Positions 1-8,729 of a stretch of DNA of 64,000 nucleotides are shown in pieces (within the stretch, counting starts at the first letter, position 1; the number at the start of each line of letters is the position of its first letter). The notes under the pieces are model-generated. The model saw nothing but the letters and a program-made list of their open reading frames with translations. It ran no database searches and was not told where the DNA came from. This DNA is from Pseudidiomarina sp. CB1 (lineage in GTDB: Bacteria > Pseudomonadota > Gammaproteobacteria > Enterobacterales > Alteromonadaceae), in the NCBI RefSeq assembly GCF_024752025.1, contig NZ_JANTPU010000001.1, forward strand, positions 992,001 through 1,056,000, given 5' to 3'. Position numbers and translations under genes: made by a program.

Positions 1-768
1 CTGCTCCAGCGCCTCAAATTCATCCGGACCATCTTCCATCTCGCCCAATTCTTTTTGAATAGCTTTCATTTGCTCATTCAAATAGTACTCGCGCTGGCTT
101 TTCTCCATTTGCTTTTTCACACGCGTACGAATGCGCTTCTCAACCTGTAACAAGTCGATTTCGCCTTCCATCAGCGCCATTAAAAACTCTAACCGCTCGC
201 GAACTTCAGTGATTTCCAGAACCTTTTGCTTATCGTTAAGCTTCAACGGCATGTGCGCAGCCATAGTATCGGCCAAGCGATCAGCTTCTTCAATTCCTGA
301 CAACGACGTCAAGACTTCCGGCGGAATCTTCTTGTTCAGCTTCACATAGCCTTCAAACTGGTTGACCGCAGAGCGAATCATCACCTCTTCTTCTTTATCC
401 GACATCGCCTCAGACTCAAGGTAGTGAACTTTCGCCTTGAAGAAGTCCTCGCTCGCCTCAAACTCGTCGATCTCAGCCCGTTGAGAGCCCTCAACCAGAA
501 CTTTGACGGTGCCATCAGGCAGCTTTAAGAGTTGTAAAATGTTCGCTACTGTACCGATCCGATGAATATCTTTCTCTTCCGGCTCATCAATACTGGCGTC
601 CTGTTGTGCGGACAGAAAAATCTGTTTGTTGTTTTCCATCGCAGCTTCTAAACAGCGAATCGACTTTTCACGTCCGACGAACAGCGGGATGACCATATGC
701 GGGTACACCACGACGTCACGCAACGGTAAAACTGGAATACTCAGGTGTTCAACCCGTGCTTCGCTCAT
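1..768 (-). CDS. lon: ATP-dependent protease Lon, N-terminal part (runs off window)
   Basis: This is the first 256 codons of the Lon protease, cut by the left window edge. Translation from the ATG at 768 gives MSEARVEHLSIPVLPLRDVV, the typical start of the Lon substrate-binding domain (PLRDVVVYP, then IPLFVGREKS). A long helical stretch with the family signature EYYLNEQMKAIQKELGE follows towards the window edge. The AAA+ and Ser-Lys protease domains lie outside the window. A GGAG ribosome site sits 8 bases before the start. Lon degrades misfolded and regulatory proteins in the cytoplasm. It follows clpX after a terminator, so it is probably transcribed from its own promoter, as in other gammaproteobacteria with the clpP-clpX-lon order. 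Confidence 0.95.
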   Translation of the reverse strand, partial: MSEARVEHLSIPVLPLRDVVVYPHMVIPLFVGREKSIRCLEAAMENNKQIFLSAQQDASIDEPEEKDIHRIGTVANILQLLKLPDGTVKVLVEGSQRAEIDEFEASEDFFKAKVHYLESEAMSDKEEEVMIRSAVNQFEGYVKLNKKIPPEVLTSLSGIEEADRLADTMAAHMPLKLNDKQKVLEITEVRERLEFLMALMEGEIDLLQVEKRIRTRVKKQMEKSQREYYLNEQMKAIQKELGEMEDGPDEFEALEQ

Positions 769-820
769 AATTGTCTCCAGATGGGTAACTTCAAGTCCGA
801 TAAATTTATCTTACTCTCTA

Positions 821-847
821 ATATGAGGCCATGTAGATAAAGTTCAA
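821..847 (-). promoter_or_regulatory. candidate heat-shock (sigma32-like) promoter of lon
   Basis: On the minus strand, between the clpX terminator and lon, a TTGAAC box (842-847) is followed after 13 bases by CCTCATAT (821-828). This resembles the sigma32 pattern of TTGAA plus CCCAT-like -10. lon is a classical heat-shock gene, which fits, but the -10 match is imperfect. Confidence 0.35.
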
Positions 848-857
848 TGTTTGGCAT

Positions 858-884
858 AAAAAAAGGGCCTAAAAGGCCCTTTTT
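858..884 (-). terminator. rho-independent terminator after clpX
   Basis: An AAGGGCC/GGCCCTT stem with a short loop is flanked by A and T runs on both sides. On the minus strand it lies just after the clpX stop codon and ends in a run of T, so it ends the clpPX transcript ahead of lon. Confidence 0.8.
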
Positions 885-911
885 GCACATTTTTCATGCT
901 AATCAAGGTGC

Positions 912-2189
912 TTATTCACCTGAGGCATGCTTTTCTTGTTCTTGGTTATGGTAAATCATAATCGGTTTGGACTCACCGGTAACCACCGATTCATCGATGA
1001 CCACTTTCGCCACATTATCGATCGACGGCAGGTCATACATGGTATCCAGCAAGACGCCCTCAACGATGGATCTGAGACCACGAGCGCCGGTACGACGCTG
1101 CATAGCTTTACGCGCAATCGCTCGCAAGGCATCATCACGAAACTCGAGTTCCACGCCTTCCATATCGAACAGCGCTGCATACTGCTTGGTAAGCGCATTT
1201 TTCGGCTCTTGCAGAATCTGCACTAAGGCATCTTCATCAAGCTCTTCTAACGTCGCTAACACGGGCAAACGACCAATAAACTCTGGAATCAAGCCGTACT
1301 TAACCAAATCTTCAGGCTCAACTTGCTGTAACAGGTTCGCCATCTTTTCAGCCGCTTTGTTTTTCACTTCGGCGCCGAAACCGATACCGGTACCCGTGCT
1401 TACGCGTTGCTCGATGACTTTTTCAAGTCCAGCAAATGCACCACCGCAAATAAACAGAATTTTTGAGGTATCCACCTGGACAAATTCTTGTTGTGGGTGC
1501 TTGCGTCCACCTTGCGGAGGGACTGCCGCCACGGTACCTTCAATCAGCTTCAATAAAGCCTGTTGCACGCCTTCACCAGAAACATCTCGAGTAATCGATG
1601 GATTGTCTGATTTACGTGAAATCTTGTCGATTTCATCAATGTAGACAATACCGCGTTGGGCTTTTTCGGCATCGTAATCGCACTTCTGCAGCAACTTTTG
1701 AATAATATTTTCGACGTCTTCACCAACATAACCGGCTTCGGTTAAGGTGGTGGCATCAGCCATGGTGAAAGGAACATCAAGGAAACGCGCAAGGGTTTCC
1801 GCTAAATACGTCTTACCTGAACCAGTAGGGCCAATCAGCAAAATATTACTTTTGCCAAGTTCAACTTCGTCTTTACCCTTTCCTGAGTTTTGCAGGCGCT
1901 TGTAATGGTTATAAACCGCTACCGCAAGCACGCGTTTAGCAAATTCTTGACCGATGACATAAGCATCAAGATGATCACGAATCTCGCGTGGGGTCGGCAA
2001 ACGATCAGAGCTTTCGCTCGGCGCAATGTTCTTGATTTCTTCTTCAAGAATATCGTTACAGAGCTCTACGCACTCATCACAAATAAAAACCGAAGGTCCG
2101 GCAATAAGTTTGCGAACCTCGTGCTGACTTTTCCCACAAAAGGTACAAAACAACGGCTGTTCGCCATTACCTTGGGTGTTATCAGACAT
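912..2189 (-). CDS. clpX: ATP-dependent Clp protease ATP-binding subunit ClpX
   Basis: A 425-residue ClpX of normal family length, the hexameric AAA+ unfoldase that feeds substrates such as ssrA-tagged proteins to ClpP. The N-terminal zinc-binding domain has its four cysteines at about 15, 18, 37 and 40 (CTFCGK ... CDEC). The AAA+ module has Walker A GPTGSGKT near residue 120 and Walker [11 protein letters not shown], and the ClpP-docking loop IGF is present (GTGIGFGAE). It begins one base after the clpP stop codon, with its GGAG ribosome site inside the end of clpP, so the two are translationally coupled. Confidence 0.98.
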   Translation of the reverse strand: MSDNTQGNGEQPLFCTFCGKSQHEVRKLIAGPSVFICDECVELCNDILEEEIKNIAPSESSDRLPTPREIRDHLDAYVIGQEFAKRVLAVAVYNHYKRLQNSGKGKDEVELGKSNILLIGPTGSGKTYLAETLARFLDVPFTMADATTLTEAGYVGEDVENIIQKLLQKCDYDAEKAQRGIVYIDEIDKISRKSDNPSITRDVSGEGVQQALLKLIEGTVAAVPPQGGRKHPQQEFVQVDTSKILFICGGAFAGLEKVIEQRVSTGTGIGFGAEVKNKAAEKMANLLQQVEPEDLVKYGLIPEFIGRLPVLATLEELDEDALVQILQEPKNALTKQYAALFDMEGVELEFRDDALRAIARKAMQRRTGARGLRSIVEGVLLDTMYDLPSIDNVAKVVIDESVVTGESKPIMIYHNQEQEKHASGE

Positions 2190-2190
2190 G

Positions 2191-2808
2191 CTACTCTCCA
2201 GCTCGTTGCGTCAATACTTTATCAACTACACCGTAGTTTACTGCTTCTTCAGCCGACATAAAGTAATCACGGTCAGTGTCTTTCGCGATTTGCTCATAAT
2301 CACGCCCAGTATTCTCTGCCAACATGCGATTCAAGCGTTCTTTAATATCAAGGATCTGGCGAGCATGGATCTCGAAATCAGACGCTTGACCTTGGAACCC
2401 GCCCAGCGGCTGGTGGATCATGACGCGCGAGTTCGGTAAGCAGTAACGTTTACCTTTGGTACCGCCAGCCAACAAGAAAGCGCCCATACTCGCCGCTTGG
2501 CCCATACATACCGTGCTTACATCGTTCTTAATAAAGCGCATGGTGTCGTAAATAGCCATACCCGCCGTTACCGCACCGCCTGGTGAGTTAATATAAATAT
2601 AGATGTCTTTGTCCGGATTTTCTGACTCCAAGAACAACAACTGCGCCACAATCAGATTCGCCATGTGATCTTCCACTTGGCCACATAAGAAAATGACGTT
2701 CTCTTTTAACAGGCGCGAATAAATATCGTAAGAACGCTCCCCTTTAGCGGTTTGCTCCACTACCATGGGGACTAACTGCGCGAGCGGATCGTGCGCGAGT
2801 TCCGACAT
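2191..2808 (-). CDS. clpP: ATP-dependent Clp protease proteolytic subunit ClpP
   Basis: A 205-residue serine protease that forms the tetradecameric Clp barrel and works with ClpX. The catalytic serine is S107 in GQAASMGAF and the histidine is H132 in MIHQPLGG. The family signature IYINSPGG is also present. The start [16 protein letters not shown] was chosen because GGAG lies 10 bases upstream and the N-terminus then matches the family. An in-frame upstream ATG at 2859 would add 17 residues and falls within a terminator hairpin, so it is unlikely. The gene lies between tig and clpX in the conserved tig-clpP-clpX-lon order. Confidence 0.97.
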   Translation of the reverse strand: MSELAHDPLAQLVPMVVEQTAKGERSYDIYSRLLKENVIFLCGQVEDHMANLIVAQLLFLESENPDKDIYIYINSPGGAVTAGMAIYDTMRFIKNDVSTVCMGQAASMGAFLLAGGTKGKRYCLPNSRVMIHQPLGGFQGQASDFEIHARQILDIKERLNRMLAENTGRDYEQIAKDTDRDYFMSAEEAVNYGVVDKVLTQRAGE

Positions 2809-2823
2809 AGAAACTACTCCTAA

Positions 2824-2860
2824 AATAAAAAATGGCTCGTATAAGACTATACGAGCCATT
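2824..2860 (-). terminator. rho-independent terminator after tig
   Basis: A long inverted repeat, AATGGCTCGTATA against its complement (2831-2860), has a four-base loop and is followed on the minus strand by a T-rich run. It separates tig from clpP. It may be partial, since clpP also seems to have a promoter overlapping it. Confidence 0.8.
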
Positions 2861-2887
2861 AAACCAAGTTGCGAGTCATTCCGTCAA
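2858..2887 (-). promoter_or_regulatory. candidate sigma70 promoter for clpPX
   Basis: TTGACG (2882-2887) and TTTAAT (2858-2863) are separated by 18 bases on the minus strand in the tig-clpP gap. The predicted start point falls inside the tig terminator stem. Transcripts made here would therefore lack one arm of that hairpin and escape termination. Confidence 0.4.
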
Positions 2888-2912
2888 CGCTTAGGTCGCG
2901 GAATCAACGAAC

Positions 2913-4214
2913 TTACTTCTGTTTCGGGTTCATCAACTCGTCGAAGCTGGTCTTTTTCGCCGAAACTTTAGCTTTACCAAGAACGAAGTCAATTGCTTGA
3001 TCTTCAAGTGCTACATTGCGCACTTGTTGCATCAATTCCTGGTTGCCTTTGTAATAGGCCACAACTTCTTCTGGATCTTCGTAAGCTGACGCATTGTTAG
3101 CGATGATTTCGTCAACTTTTGCATCGTCGACTTTAATGTCATTGCCACGAATAACTTCACCCAACAACAAGCCAATTTTTACACGTTCTTTCGCTTGTTC
3201 TTCAAACAAGTTAGCTGGTAACTCAGGCATTTGTTGAGCGTTATTACCGAAACGCTGCATCGCTTGACGACGCAAAACGTCAATCTCTTGCTTAACCATC
3301 GCTGACGGTGTTTCTACGTCATTGTGTTCAACCAAGCCTTTCAATACTTGCTCTTTCACTTTGCTTTGTACGGTGTTCTTCAGTTCGCGTTCCATATTTT
3401 TACGAACTTCAGCTTTAAGTGCGTCAATGCCGCCCTCTTTCACACCAAACAACGCAACAAATTCGTCATCGACTTCTGGTAAAACTTGTTCTTCAACTTT
3501 CTTAGCGACGATATCGAATTCAGCTTCTTTCCCTTTCAGGTTTTCAGCGTGATAGTCTTCTGGGAAGGTGACTTTAATGGTCTTTTCTTCGCCAGTTTTC
3601 ATACCGATAATTTCGTCTTCGAAACCTGGGATCATGCGACCCTGACCAAGTTCTAAAGCGAAGTCTTGCGCTTTGCCGCCATCAAATTCTTCGCCATCGA
3701 TGCGACCAGTGAAATCGATCGTGATACGCTCACCTTTCTTCGACTTACGCTTCACTTCTTTCCAGCTCGCGTGCTGCTTACGCAACGTGTCGAGCATATC
3801 GTCGACATCTTTTTCAGTGACGGTCACGTCAGGCTTTTCGATTTCGATTTTATCCAAACCTTGTACTTCAACTTCTGGATAAACTTCGAAGGTTGCAACG
3901 AACTCAAGGTCCTTACCTTCTTCATTGATTTTAGGCTCGATGGAAGGAGGGCCTGCAGGATTCATTTTTTCCTGCATGATTGCTTCGAAATATTTGCTCT
4001 GCATCAGTTCTTGTGCAGCGCGAGCACGAGCTTCTTTGCCGAATAATTTTTGCAATACATTCGGTGGTACCTTGCCTTTACGGAAACCGTTAATGCGACG
4101 GTTACGGTACTCGTTCTTCAACAGCTCTTTGACTTTTTCGTCGATGGTTGCCGCTGGCACAGTAATGGTGGCGCGGCGCTCTAATCCTTGGGTTGTCTCT
4201 ACAGAAACCTGCAT
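2913..4214 (-). CDS. tig: trigger factor (ribosome-associated chaperone, FKBP-type PPIase)
   Basis: A 433-residue trigger factor. The N-terminal ribosome-binding domain carries the signature GFRKGKVP (family GFRxGKxP), at about residues 43-50. The FKBP-type prolyl isomerase domain follows ([20 protein letters not shown], about 160-245), then the long helical C-terminal chaperone domain. It binds nascent chains at the ribosome exit. It has its own promoter and terminator and lies upstream of clpP and clpX. Confidence 0.98.
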   Translation of the reverse strand: MQVSVETTQGLERRATITVPAATIDEKVKELLKNEYRNRRINGFRKGKVPPNVLQKLFGKEARARAAQELMQSKYFEAIMQEKMNPAGPPSIEPKINEEGKDLEFVATFEVYPEVEVQGLDKIEIEKPDVTVTEKDVDDMLDTLRKQHASWKEVKRKSKKGERITIDFTGRIDGEEFDGGKAQDFALELGQGRMIPGFEDEIIGMKTGEEKTIKVTFPEDYHAENLKGKEAEFDIVAKKVEEQVLPEVDDEFVALFGVKEGGIDALKAEVRKNMERELKNTVQSKVKEQVLKGLVEHNDVETPSAMVKQEIDVLRRQAMQRFGNNAQQMPELPANLFEEQAKERVKIGLLLGEVIRGNDIKVDDAKVDEIIANNASAYEDPEEVVAYYKGNQELMQQVRNVALEDQAIDFVLGKAKVSAKKTSFDELMNPKQK

Positions 4215-4284
4215 TGCTTTCTTACCTCGGCTTCACTATTGGCCTTGAGCCCACCACGATTGGGGCCCTTGAAAATGACGCCGC

Positions 4285-4313
4285 ATTATAGCGAAGGGAG
4301 GCGAGAGAGTCGA
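4285..4313 (-). promoter_or_regulatory. sigma70 promoter of tig
   Basis: A perfect TATAAT (4285-4290 on the minus strand) lies 17 bases from TCGACT (4308-4313). It is about 70 bases before the tig start codon, in the only gap upstream of the gene. Confidence 0.6.
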
Positions 4314-4347
4314 GTAGTGCAGGTTATCTTTTTGTCGAAGTTAGCCA

Positions 4348-5460
4348 CTAACTCGCGATTTCGAAACGATCACGGCCATTATGTTTCGCGCGGTACACGG
4401 CGTTATCAACCTTCCGCATCACATCATCAGGCGTACTCGTGGCCGTCGGAATAAAGGTGTAAATTCCGACACTTATGGTCAATTGAGCTGCACCCTCACA
4501 GGAGCTAATGCGCGCCAGTAAGGTTTCTGCGCGTTGTTGTGCTTCGGCCTCGGTTAACAATGGACAAATCGCTAAAAATTCATCGCCGCCGAAGCGACCA
4601 ATCGTTTCACCACTGCGCTGCAAGGTGTGCTTCAGCTCTTGCGCAACACAGCGTAACGCCGCATCACCGACCATGTGCCCATGTTGATCGTTCAGTTGCT
4701 TAAAGTGGTCAATGTCAATCATCATCACGGTGAGGACTTGCTGTTTACGCTGTAACCGGCTGAGTTCGCTACTTAATGCGGCATCGAGCCCGCGCCTATT
4801 TTTCAGTTCGGTCAGCCCATCTTCATGTGCCAGTTGCGCTAACCTTGTATTGGCTGCCCGCAATTCCGCTTCCATCTGTTGTAGCTGGGCTTCGGTGCGG
4901 TGGCGCGCCAACGTGTTGGTGATCATGTCCGCCACCAAGCGCATTTGCCGCACATCTTCATCACTCCAGTCGCACTGTCGATGCACAAGATCACAACCAA
5001 CAAAGCCAATGAGGCGTCCCTCCAAATACATGCCTACCGCCATCATTGACTGAATATTTTCGCGCACCAATTCAGCCTTAAACCCCCCCGCTTCATCAGG
5101 CAGCTGTGCTGTATCATTTACCAAGATCAGGCCGTTCGCCTTCATTTCGCGAAAGAACCACGGCATTGCCGAGGCCGGAACGCCTTGCAGGTCGTCTTTG
5201 TGGGCGGTAATACCGTCATTAACCCACTCATGCGTATTAGACATCTCGTTGTAGTCATTAGAAAACAAGAAGACGTAACAGCGATCCTTACGATCGTTGC
5301 TACCTAATGCCGCAAGAGCATTCTCGATATGTTGAGCAGACTCAGCGGGTGATGCGTTGATCAGGCTGGTACTAATTTGCGAAATAAGATACGCAAACTG
5401 CGCGGTCGAATGTGTTGTTATTGTAGTTGATTCGGTCGTCATGCGTAATGAACTCGTCAT
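4348..5460 (-). CDS. GAF-GGDEF diguanylate cyclase (c-di-GMP synthesis)
   Basis: A 370-residue cytoplasmic protein without membrane segments. The N-terminal part (about 25-185) looks like a GAF sensor domain, followed by a coiled-coil linker (about 185-210) and a GGDEF domain with intact GRFGGDEF (GGDEF at 291-295). It should make cyclic di-GMP from two GTP. The product-inhibition site five residues before GGDEF reads RSGE instead of RxxD, so feedback inhibition may be weakened. It stands alone between tig and the tRNA cluster, with no partner gene that would indicate its signal. Confidence 0.88.
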   Translation of the reverse strand: MTSSLRMTTESTTITTHSTAQFAYLISQISTSLINASPAESAQHIENALAALGSNDRKDRCYVFLFSNDYNEMSNTHEWVNDGITAHKDDLQGVPASAMPWFFREMKANGLILVNDTAQLPDEAGGFKAELVRENIQSMMAVGMYLEGRLIGFVGCDLVHRQCDWSDEDVRQMRLVADMITNTLARHRTEAQLQQMEAELRAANTRLAQLAHEDGLTELKNRRGLDAALSSELSRLQRKQQVLTVMMIDIDHFKQLNDQHGHMVGDAALRCVAQELKHTLQRSGETIGRFGGDEFLAICPLLTEAEAQQRAETLLARISSCEGAAQLTISVGIYTFIPTATSTPDDVMRKVDNAVYRAKHNGRDRFEIAS

Positions 5461-5567
5461 TTTTATTAACGAAACTTTAGCAATATGCGCTAGTTCAGAC
5501 AGAATTTCAACTTAAGTGGGCGCTAAAATATGGAACAGAAAGGTTTATTTTTTTGAGAGGGAGATAA

Positions 5568-5644
5568 TGGTCGGCGAGACTGGATTCGAACCAGCGACCC
5601 CTTGGACCCAAACCAAGTGCGCTACCAAGCTGCGCTACTCGCCG
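5568..5644 (-). tRNA. tRNA-Pro (anticodon TGG), copy 1
   Basis: A 77-base cloverleaf on the minus strand. The acceptor stem CGGCGAG pairs with CTCGCCG, the anticodon stem-loop is CTTGG-TTTGGGT-CCAAG with anticodon TGG, the T loop is GGTTCGAATCC and the CCA end is encoded. It is identical to the copy at 5876-5952 and is the last tRNA of the operon. Confidence 0.97.
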
Positions 5645-5648
5645 TAAA

Positions 5649-5724
5649 TGGGGTGGCTGATGGGACTTGAACCCACGACAACCGGAATCACAATCCGGGG
5701 CTCTACCAACTGAGCTACAGCCAC
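5649..5724 (-). tRNA. tRNA-His (anticodon GTG)
   Basis: Acceptor GTGGCTG pairs with CAGCCAC, followed by C73 and an encoded CCA. The anticodon loop TTGTGAT gives GTG. A G at 5725 on the transcribed strand can supply the extra G-1 that marks tRNA-His. Confidence 0.97.
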
Positions 5725-5775
5725 CACTACTTACTTTGACTTACTTCAACGTGCTTTGTCATGCCAGGGCTAAAA

Positions 5776-5852
<77 letters not shown>

Positions 5853-5875
5853 ATGGTACTAACGCTTGCTTAGAA

Positions 5876-5952
5876 TGGTCGGCGAGACTGGATTCGAACC
5901 AGCGACCCCTTGGACCCAAACCAAGTGCGCTACCAAGCTGCGCTACTCGCCG
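5876..5952 (-). tRNA. tRNA-Pro (anticodon TGG), copy 2
   Basis: First tRNA of the Pro-Arg-His-Pro operon in the direction of transcription. Its 77 bases are identical to the copy at 5568-5644, with an encoded CCA. The repeated gene at both ends of the cluster points to a duplication within the operon. Confidence 0.97.
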
Positions 5953-5998
5953 ACATCTAAGTAAACCCGTGCAGGACGCGGCCTGACAACGGGGGCGA

Positions 5999-6027
5999 AT
6001 AATACCCACTCGGCTAGGCAGCGTCAA
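5999..6027 (-). promoter_or_regulatory. strong sigma70 promoter of the tRNA operon, GC-rich discriminator
   Basis: TTGACG (6022-6027) and TATTAT (5999-6004) are exactly 17 bases apart on the minus strand. A GC-rich discriminator (TCGCCCCC) follows, as in stable-RNA promoters under stringent control. The first tRNA begins about 40 bases downstream of the expected start point. Confidence 0.8.
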
Positions 6028-6193
6028 ACATTTTTTTGCCCAAATTCACTGACTGACGATTTTTAAAACAATTCGCTGCTTAATTATACGTACCTTCATG
6101 AATTATCCCTAATCTTAACTACAATCAGCAGCGGAAACATGCAAAAATACACCACCAAATTGACCTTCACATTCTATTTATTTGGGGAATCCA

Positions 6194-7069
6194 ATGACAG
6201 CGCAACTTATCGACGGCAAACATGTCGCCCAACAGGTTCGTGAACAAGTTAAACAACGCGTCGCTGAACGTGTACAACAAGGACTTCGCGCGCCAGGTCT
6301 AGCGGTCATTTTGGTAGGTGAAGATCCCGCCTCTGAGGTTTACGTCGGCAGCAAGCGACGCGCCTGTGACGAAGTTGGGTTCACATCGAAATCGTATGAC
6401 TTACCCGCCTCGACCACACAAAGCGAGTTGCTCGCTCTGATTGATAAGTTAAACAATGATCCAACTGTCGATGGCATTTTGGTACAGCTCCCTCTCCCCG
6501 AAGGCCTTGATGCACAAGAGCTGCTCGAACGCATTAACCCCTTTAAAGATGTCGACGGCTTTCACCCCTTTAATATGGGGCGCTTAGCGCAACGTAATCC
6601 AGCGTTGCGCCCCTGTACACCGCGCGGCGTCATCACCCTTATCGACTCGATTGGTGTCGACTTGCATGGTTTACATGCGGTTGTCGTAGGAGCTTCTAAT
6701 ATTGTCGGTCGACCTATGAGCCTCGAACTCTTGCTCGGTGGCGCTACCACAACCGTCTGTCATCGCTTCACCAAAGACCTGCAACACCATGTTGAACGCG
6801 CAGATGTGCTGGTGGTCGCGGTGGGCAAGCCAAACTTTATTCCTGGTGCTTGGGTAAAGCCTGGTGCGATAGTCATTGATGTCGGTATTAACCGTGGAAG
6901 TGATGGTAAGTTAGTTGGCGATATCGAGTTTGCCCCCGCAGCCGAGCGGGCAAGCTATATCACACCAGTACCTGGCGGTGTTGGCCCAATGACCGTTGCC
7001 ACGCTCATGCAAAATACCCTACAAGCCTGTGATACTTGGCACTCACCGCAGCGAGCCGAGACTAACTAA
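6194..7069 (+). CDS. folD: bifunctional methylenetetrahydrofolate dehydrogenase/cyclohydrolase FolD
   Basis: A 291-residue FolD that interconverts 5,10-methylene-, methenyl- and 10-formyl-tetrahydrofolate with NADP. Visible signatures are the substrate-site lysine region [11 protein letters not shown], the motif [11 protein letters not shown], the nucleotide-binding [10 protein letters not shown] and the C-terminal [10 protein letters not shown]. The ATG at 6194 is preferred over an in-frame TTG at 6182 because GGGGAA lies just upstream. Its stop codon overlaps by three bases the stop of the convergent last gene of the pilus operon. Confidence 0.97.
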   Translation: MTAQLIDGKHVAQQVREQVKQRVAERVQQGLRAPGLAVILVGEDPASEVYVGSKRRACDEVGFTSKSYDLPASTTQSELLALIDKLNNDPTVDGILVQLPLPEGLDAQELLERINPFKDVDGFHPFNMGRLAQRNPALRPCTPRGVITLIDSIGVDLHGLHAVVVGASNIVGRPMSLELLLGGATTTVCHRFTKDLQHHVERADVLVVAVGKPNFIPGAWVKPGAIVIDVGINRGSDGKLVGDIEFAPAAERASYITPVPGGVGPMTVATLMQNTLQACDTWHSPQRAETN

Positions 7070-7782
7070 GGCACACGATAGCCACTCAATAACGGGTAGG
7101 CAACCTTATGCTCTAACGCCCAAAGAGGTTGCCCACTAAGCATTTGGCGTGAGTGGCAAAACTGTTGCGCAGCTGACGCATTCGCATTTTTCAGTGCGGC
7201 AAGCAGCGCTGCTGCGAGCGGTACCTGCAACCGCAAACACCACCACACTTCAATTTCTAACGTCCGCTCAGCTTGCCATTGCTCAGCATCAGCCGCCTCT
7301 GCTAAACGCAAACTGGCATGATCAACAGCTAACTCCTTTACCCACTGTTCCGACGCAAGATCATAACGTTGCTCAGCATGTTCCTGGAGAACTTGAGCAG
7401 TCGGCCGCAGAATTTGTAATTTCCCAGCCCACTGGAAACGCGCCCATTGCCGTGCAGTTGCTGCCAATTGTGCCTGCCAGCGTTCAGTTGTCGACGGCGG
7501 TAATGCTACGAACCACTGAGGTACAAGACTCGCCATGCCAACAATAAATGTTCTCTCCATCACAGCACGCTGACCATGGTTGATGGTGCCTGCACGTGCA
7601 CTGTAGTTGGTTGCGGTTTGCACTGTGGCATGTGCCAAGGCAATCCATAACAGCTGCGTGACTAAAAGTGTTGTGACGAGAAGAATCGGGAATACGATTA
7701 AACTTTCGACCAGCGCTTGCCCCCTCTGCTTGGTGGTAGGCAAGCTCACTGGCATCCACCATTTGCCAAACATAGCTGCCAT
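7066..7782 (-). CDS. TadE-like pilus protein, last gene of the type IVb pilus operon
   Basis: Up to 238 residues. Near the N-terminus the sequence [20 protein letters not shown] has a pilin-type cleavage site (RG before Q), glutamate at +5 and one hydrophobic helix. That is the hallmark of TadE/TadG-like pseudopilins, which are minor pilus or assembly components. The rest is soluble, glutamine- and tryptophan-rich, and I do not recognise it. The start is uncertain: ATGs at 7782, 7773 and 7755 are in frame, all overlapping the end of the PilV-like gene, and none has a good ribosome site. The stop overlaps that of folD on the other strand. TadE proteins normally belong to Tad pili, so this one is unexpected in an R64-type locus. 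Confidence 0.7.
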   Translation of the reverse strand: MAAMFGKWWMPVSLPTTKQRGQALVESLIVFPILLVTTLLVTQLLWIALAHATVQTATNYSARAGTINHGQRAVMERTFIVGMASLVPQWFVALPPSTTERWQAQLAATARQWARFQWAGKLQILRPTAQVLQEHAEQRYDLASEQWVKELAVDHASLRLAEAADAEQWQAERTLEIEVWWCLRLQVPLAAALLAALKNANASAAQQFCHSRQMLSGQPLWALEHKVAYPLLSGYRVP

Positions 7783-8468
7783 TGTTCATGCAATTGCTGC
7801 ACACGATTCGCCAGTAGCACAACATCATGACTACCAAGCGTGGCATTGCTTGCTAGCAGGTCAGTGACACTCGCGCTTGCAGCCTGTACCTGATTAAATG
7901 TTGCTTGATCTATGAGTGCCGAGGTTGTGACCACCCGCTCAGCAATCACGTTGCCCGCATTATCAAGTGCATGTCCGTTCATATTCAGGTCAACTTCCAT
8001 TTGGTTGTACTCTGGTGCTGTGACGTCGACCGTGCGATGCAAATAGCGCTTATGGAGTGCCAGCTGAACCGGCTCAAATACATGCAGGGTCAGTTCATTA
8101 GTGGAGTTAACGTGTGCTCCTGGAACCTGCTCACTTGTACGCTGGGCAACGGCAAGATCGGTCGCTGGTAAGGCTAAACGCAGCATATTGGCGCTCAGTT
8201 GCAATCGCCATTCACCTGGCCACGGTTGCCAAACGGCGGCGATATAGCCTTTGCTAATCAGTTCGTTCAAACTTGTCGGTGGACGACGTTCCTGTAACCA
8301 GAAGTACTCAATGGCCTTTAGCATTTGCTGTGCCACTGGCAAATCATTCACCGCCAGCGCGTTTCTGTTCTGTTGCGTGAGCCAATGTTGACTAAATAAC
8401 AGCAACGCTGAAAGTAAACTTAAGGCAATCACTAACTCGATTAATATGAGTCCCCGCCGCTTCTGCAT
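7746..8468 (-). CDS. PilV-like minor pilin / prepilin
   Basis: A 240-residue prepilin. The leader MQKRRG is followed by LILIELVIALSLL, with glutamate at +5 as required for type IV pilin processing. The middle part (about 40-140) is pilin-like. At about 160-190 the segment DLNMNGHALDNAGNVIAE closely resembles the collar before the variable tip in IncI-plasmid PilV adhesins (family pattern DMxxNNLxNVGxVxA). The last 60 residues are predicted helical and end in LANGGCQ. PilV is the tip adhesin of the R64 thin pilus and fixes the recipient cell in mating. No shufflon inversion segments follow here, so the tip would be invariant. The start overlaps the preceding stop (TAATG) with GGAGG upstream. 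Confidence 0.72.
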   Translation of the reverse strand: MQKRRGLILIELVIALSLLSALLLFSQHWLTQQNRNALAVNDLPVAQQMLKAIEYFWLQERRPPTSLNELISKGYIAAVWQPWPGEWRLQLSANMLRLALPATDLAVAQRTSEQVPGAHVNSTNELTLHVFEPVQLALHKRYLHRTVDVTAPEYNQMEVDLNMNGHALDNAGNVIAERVVTTSALIDQATFNQVQAASASVTDLLASNATLGSHDVVLLANRVQQLHEQWQLCLANGGCQ

Positions 8469-8713
8469 TAGTCGCCCTCCTGCAACTCAATGAACAAACG
8501 ATGCTCGTTACGTAACCATTCTGTGTTGCGCTCAATTATGTTGATGCGCGCTTCTTGGCGTCGTTCTTGCTGCGTGTTGATGTAAATCTCTTGACGTTGT
8601 ACAAAAATGATAACGAGCAATGCGAAGCTGCCTAGCACCGCCAATGCAATAACCCACTCGGCAAGCAGAAATCCGCGCATTAGGCTTGGTCGCACCGCAG
8701 TTCCACACTGCAT
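8468..8713 (-). CDS. small prepilin-like protein
   Basis: An 81-residue protein with a type III/IV pilin signal: MRG before FLLAEWVIALAVLGS, glutamate at +5, then a hydrophobic helix and a short charged, helical C-terminus (RRQEARINIIERNTEWLR). It may be a minor pilin or pseudopilin that primes assembly. The ATG at 8713 is supported by AAAGG eight bases upstream; an in-frame GTG at 8722 and an ATG at 8680 are alternatives. It lies 16 bases after pilS and overlaps the PilV-like gene at TAATG. Confidence 0.65.
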   Translation of the reverse strand: MQCGTAVRPSLMRGFLLAEWVIALAVLGSFALLVIIFVQRQEIYINTQQERRQEARINIIERNTEWLRNEHRLFIELQEGD

Positions 8714-8729
8714 CGTTATCACCTTTTGG

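Noticed and set aside
927-1644. Open frames antisense to clpX
   Set aside because: They mirror the codon pattern of a certain gene, have no ribosome site and no recognisable domain.
7066-8468. Shufflon with a site-specific recombinase
   Set aside because: No repeated inverted segments and no recombinase gene follow the PilV-like gene; folD comes next.
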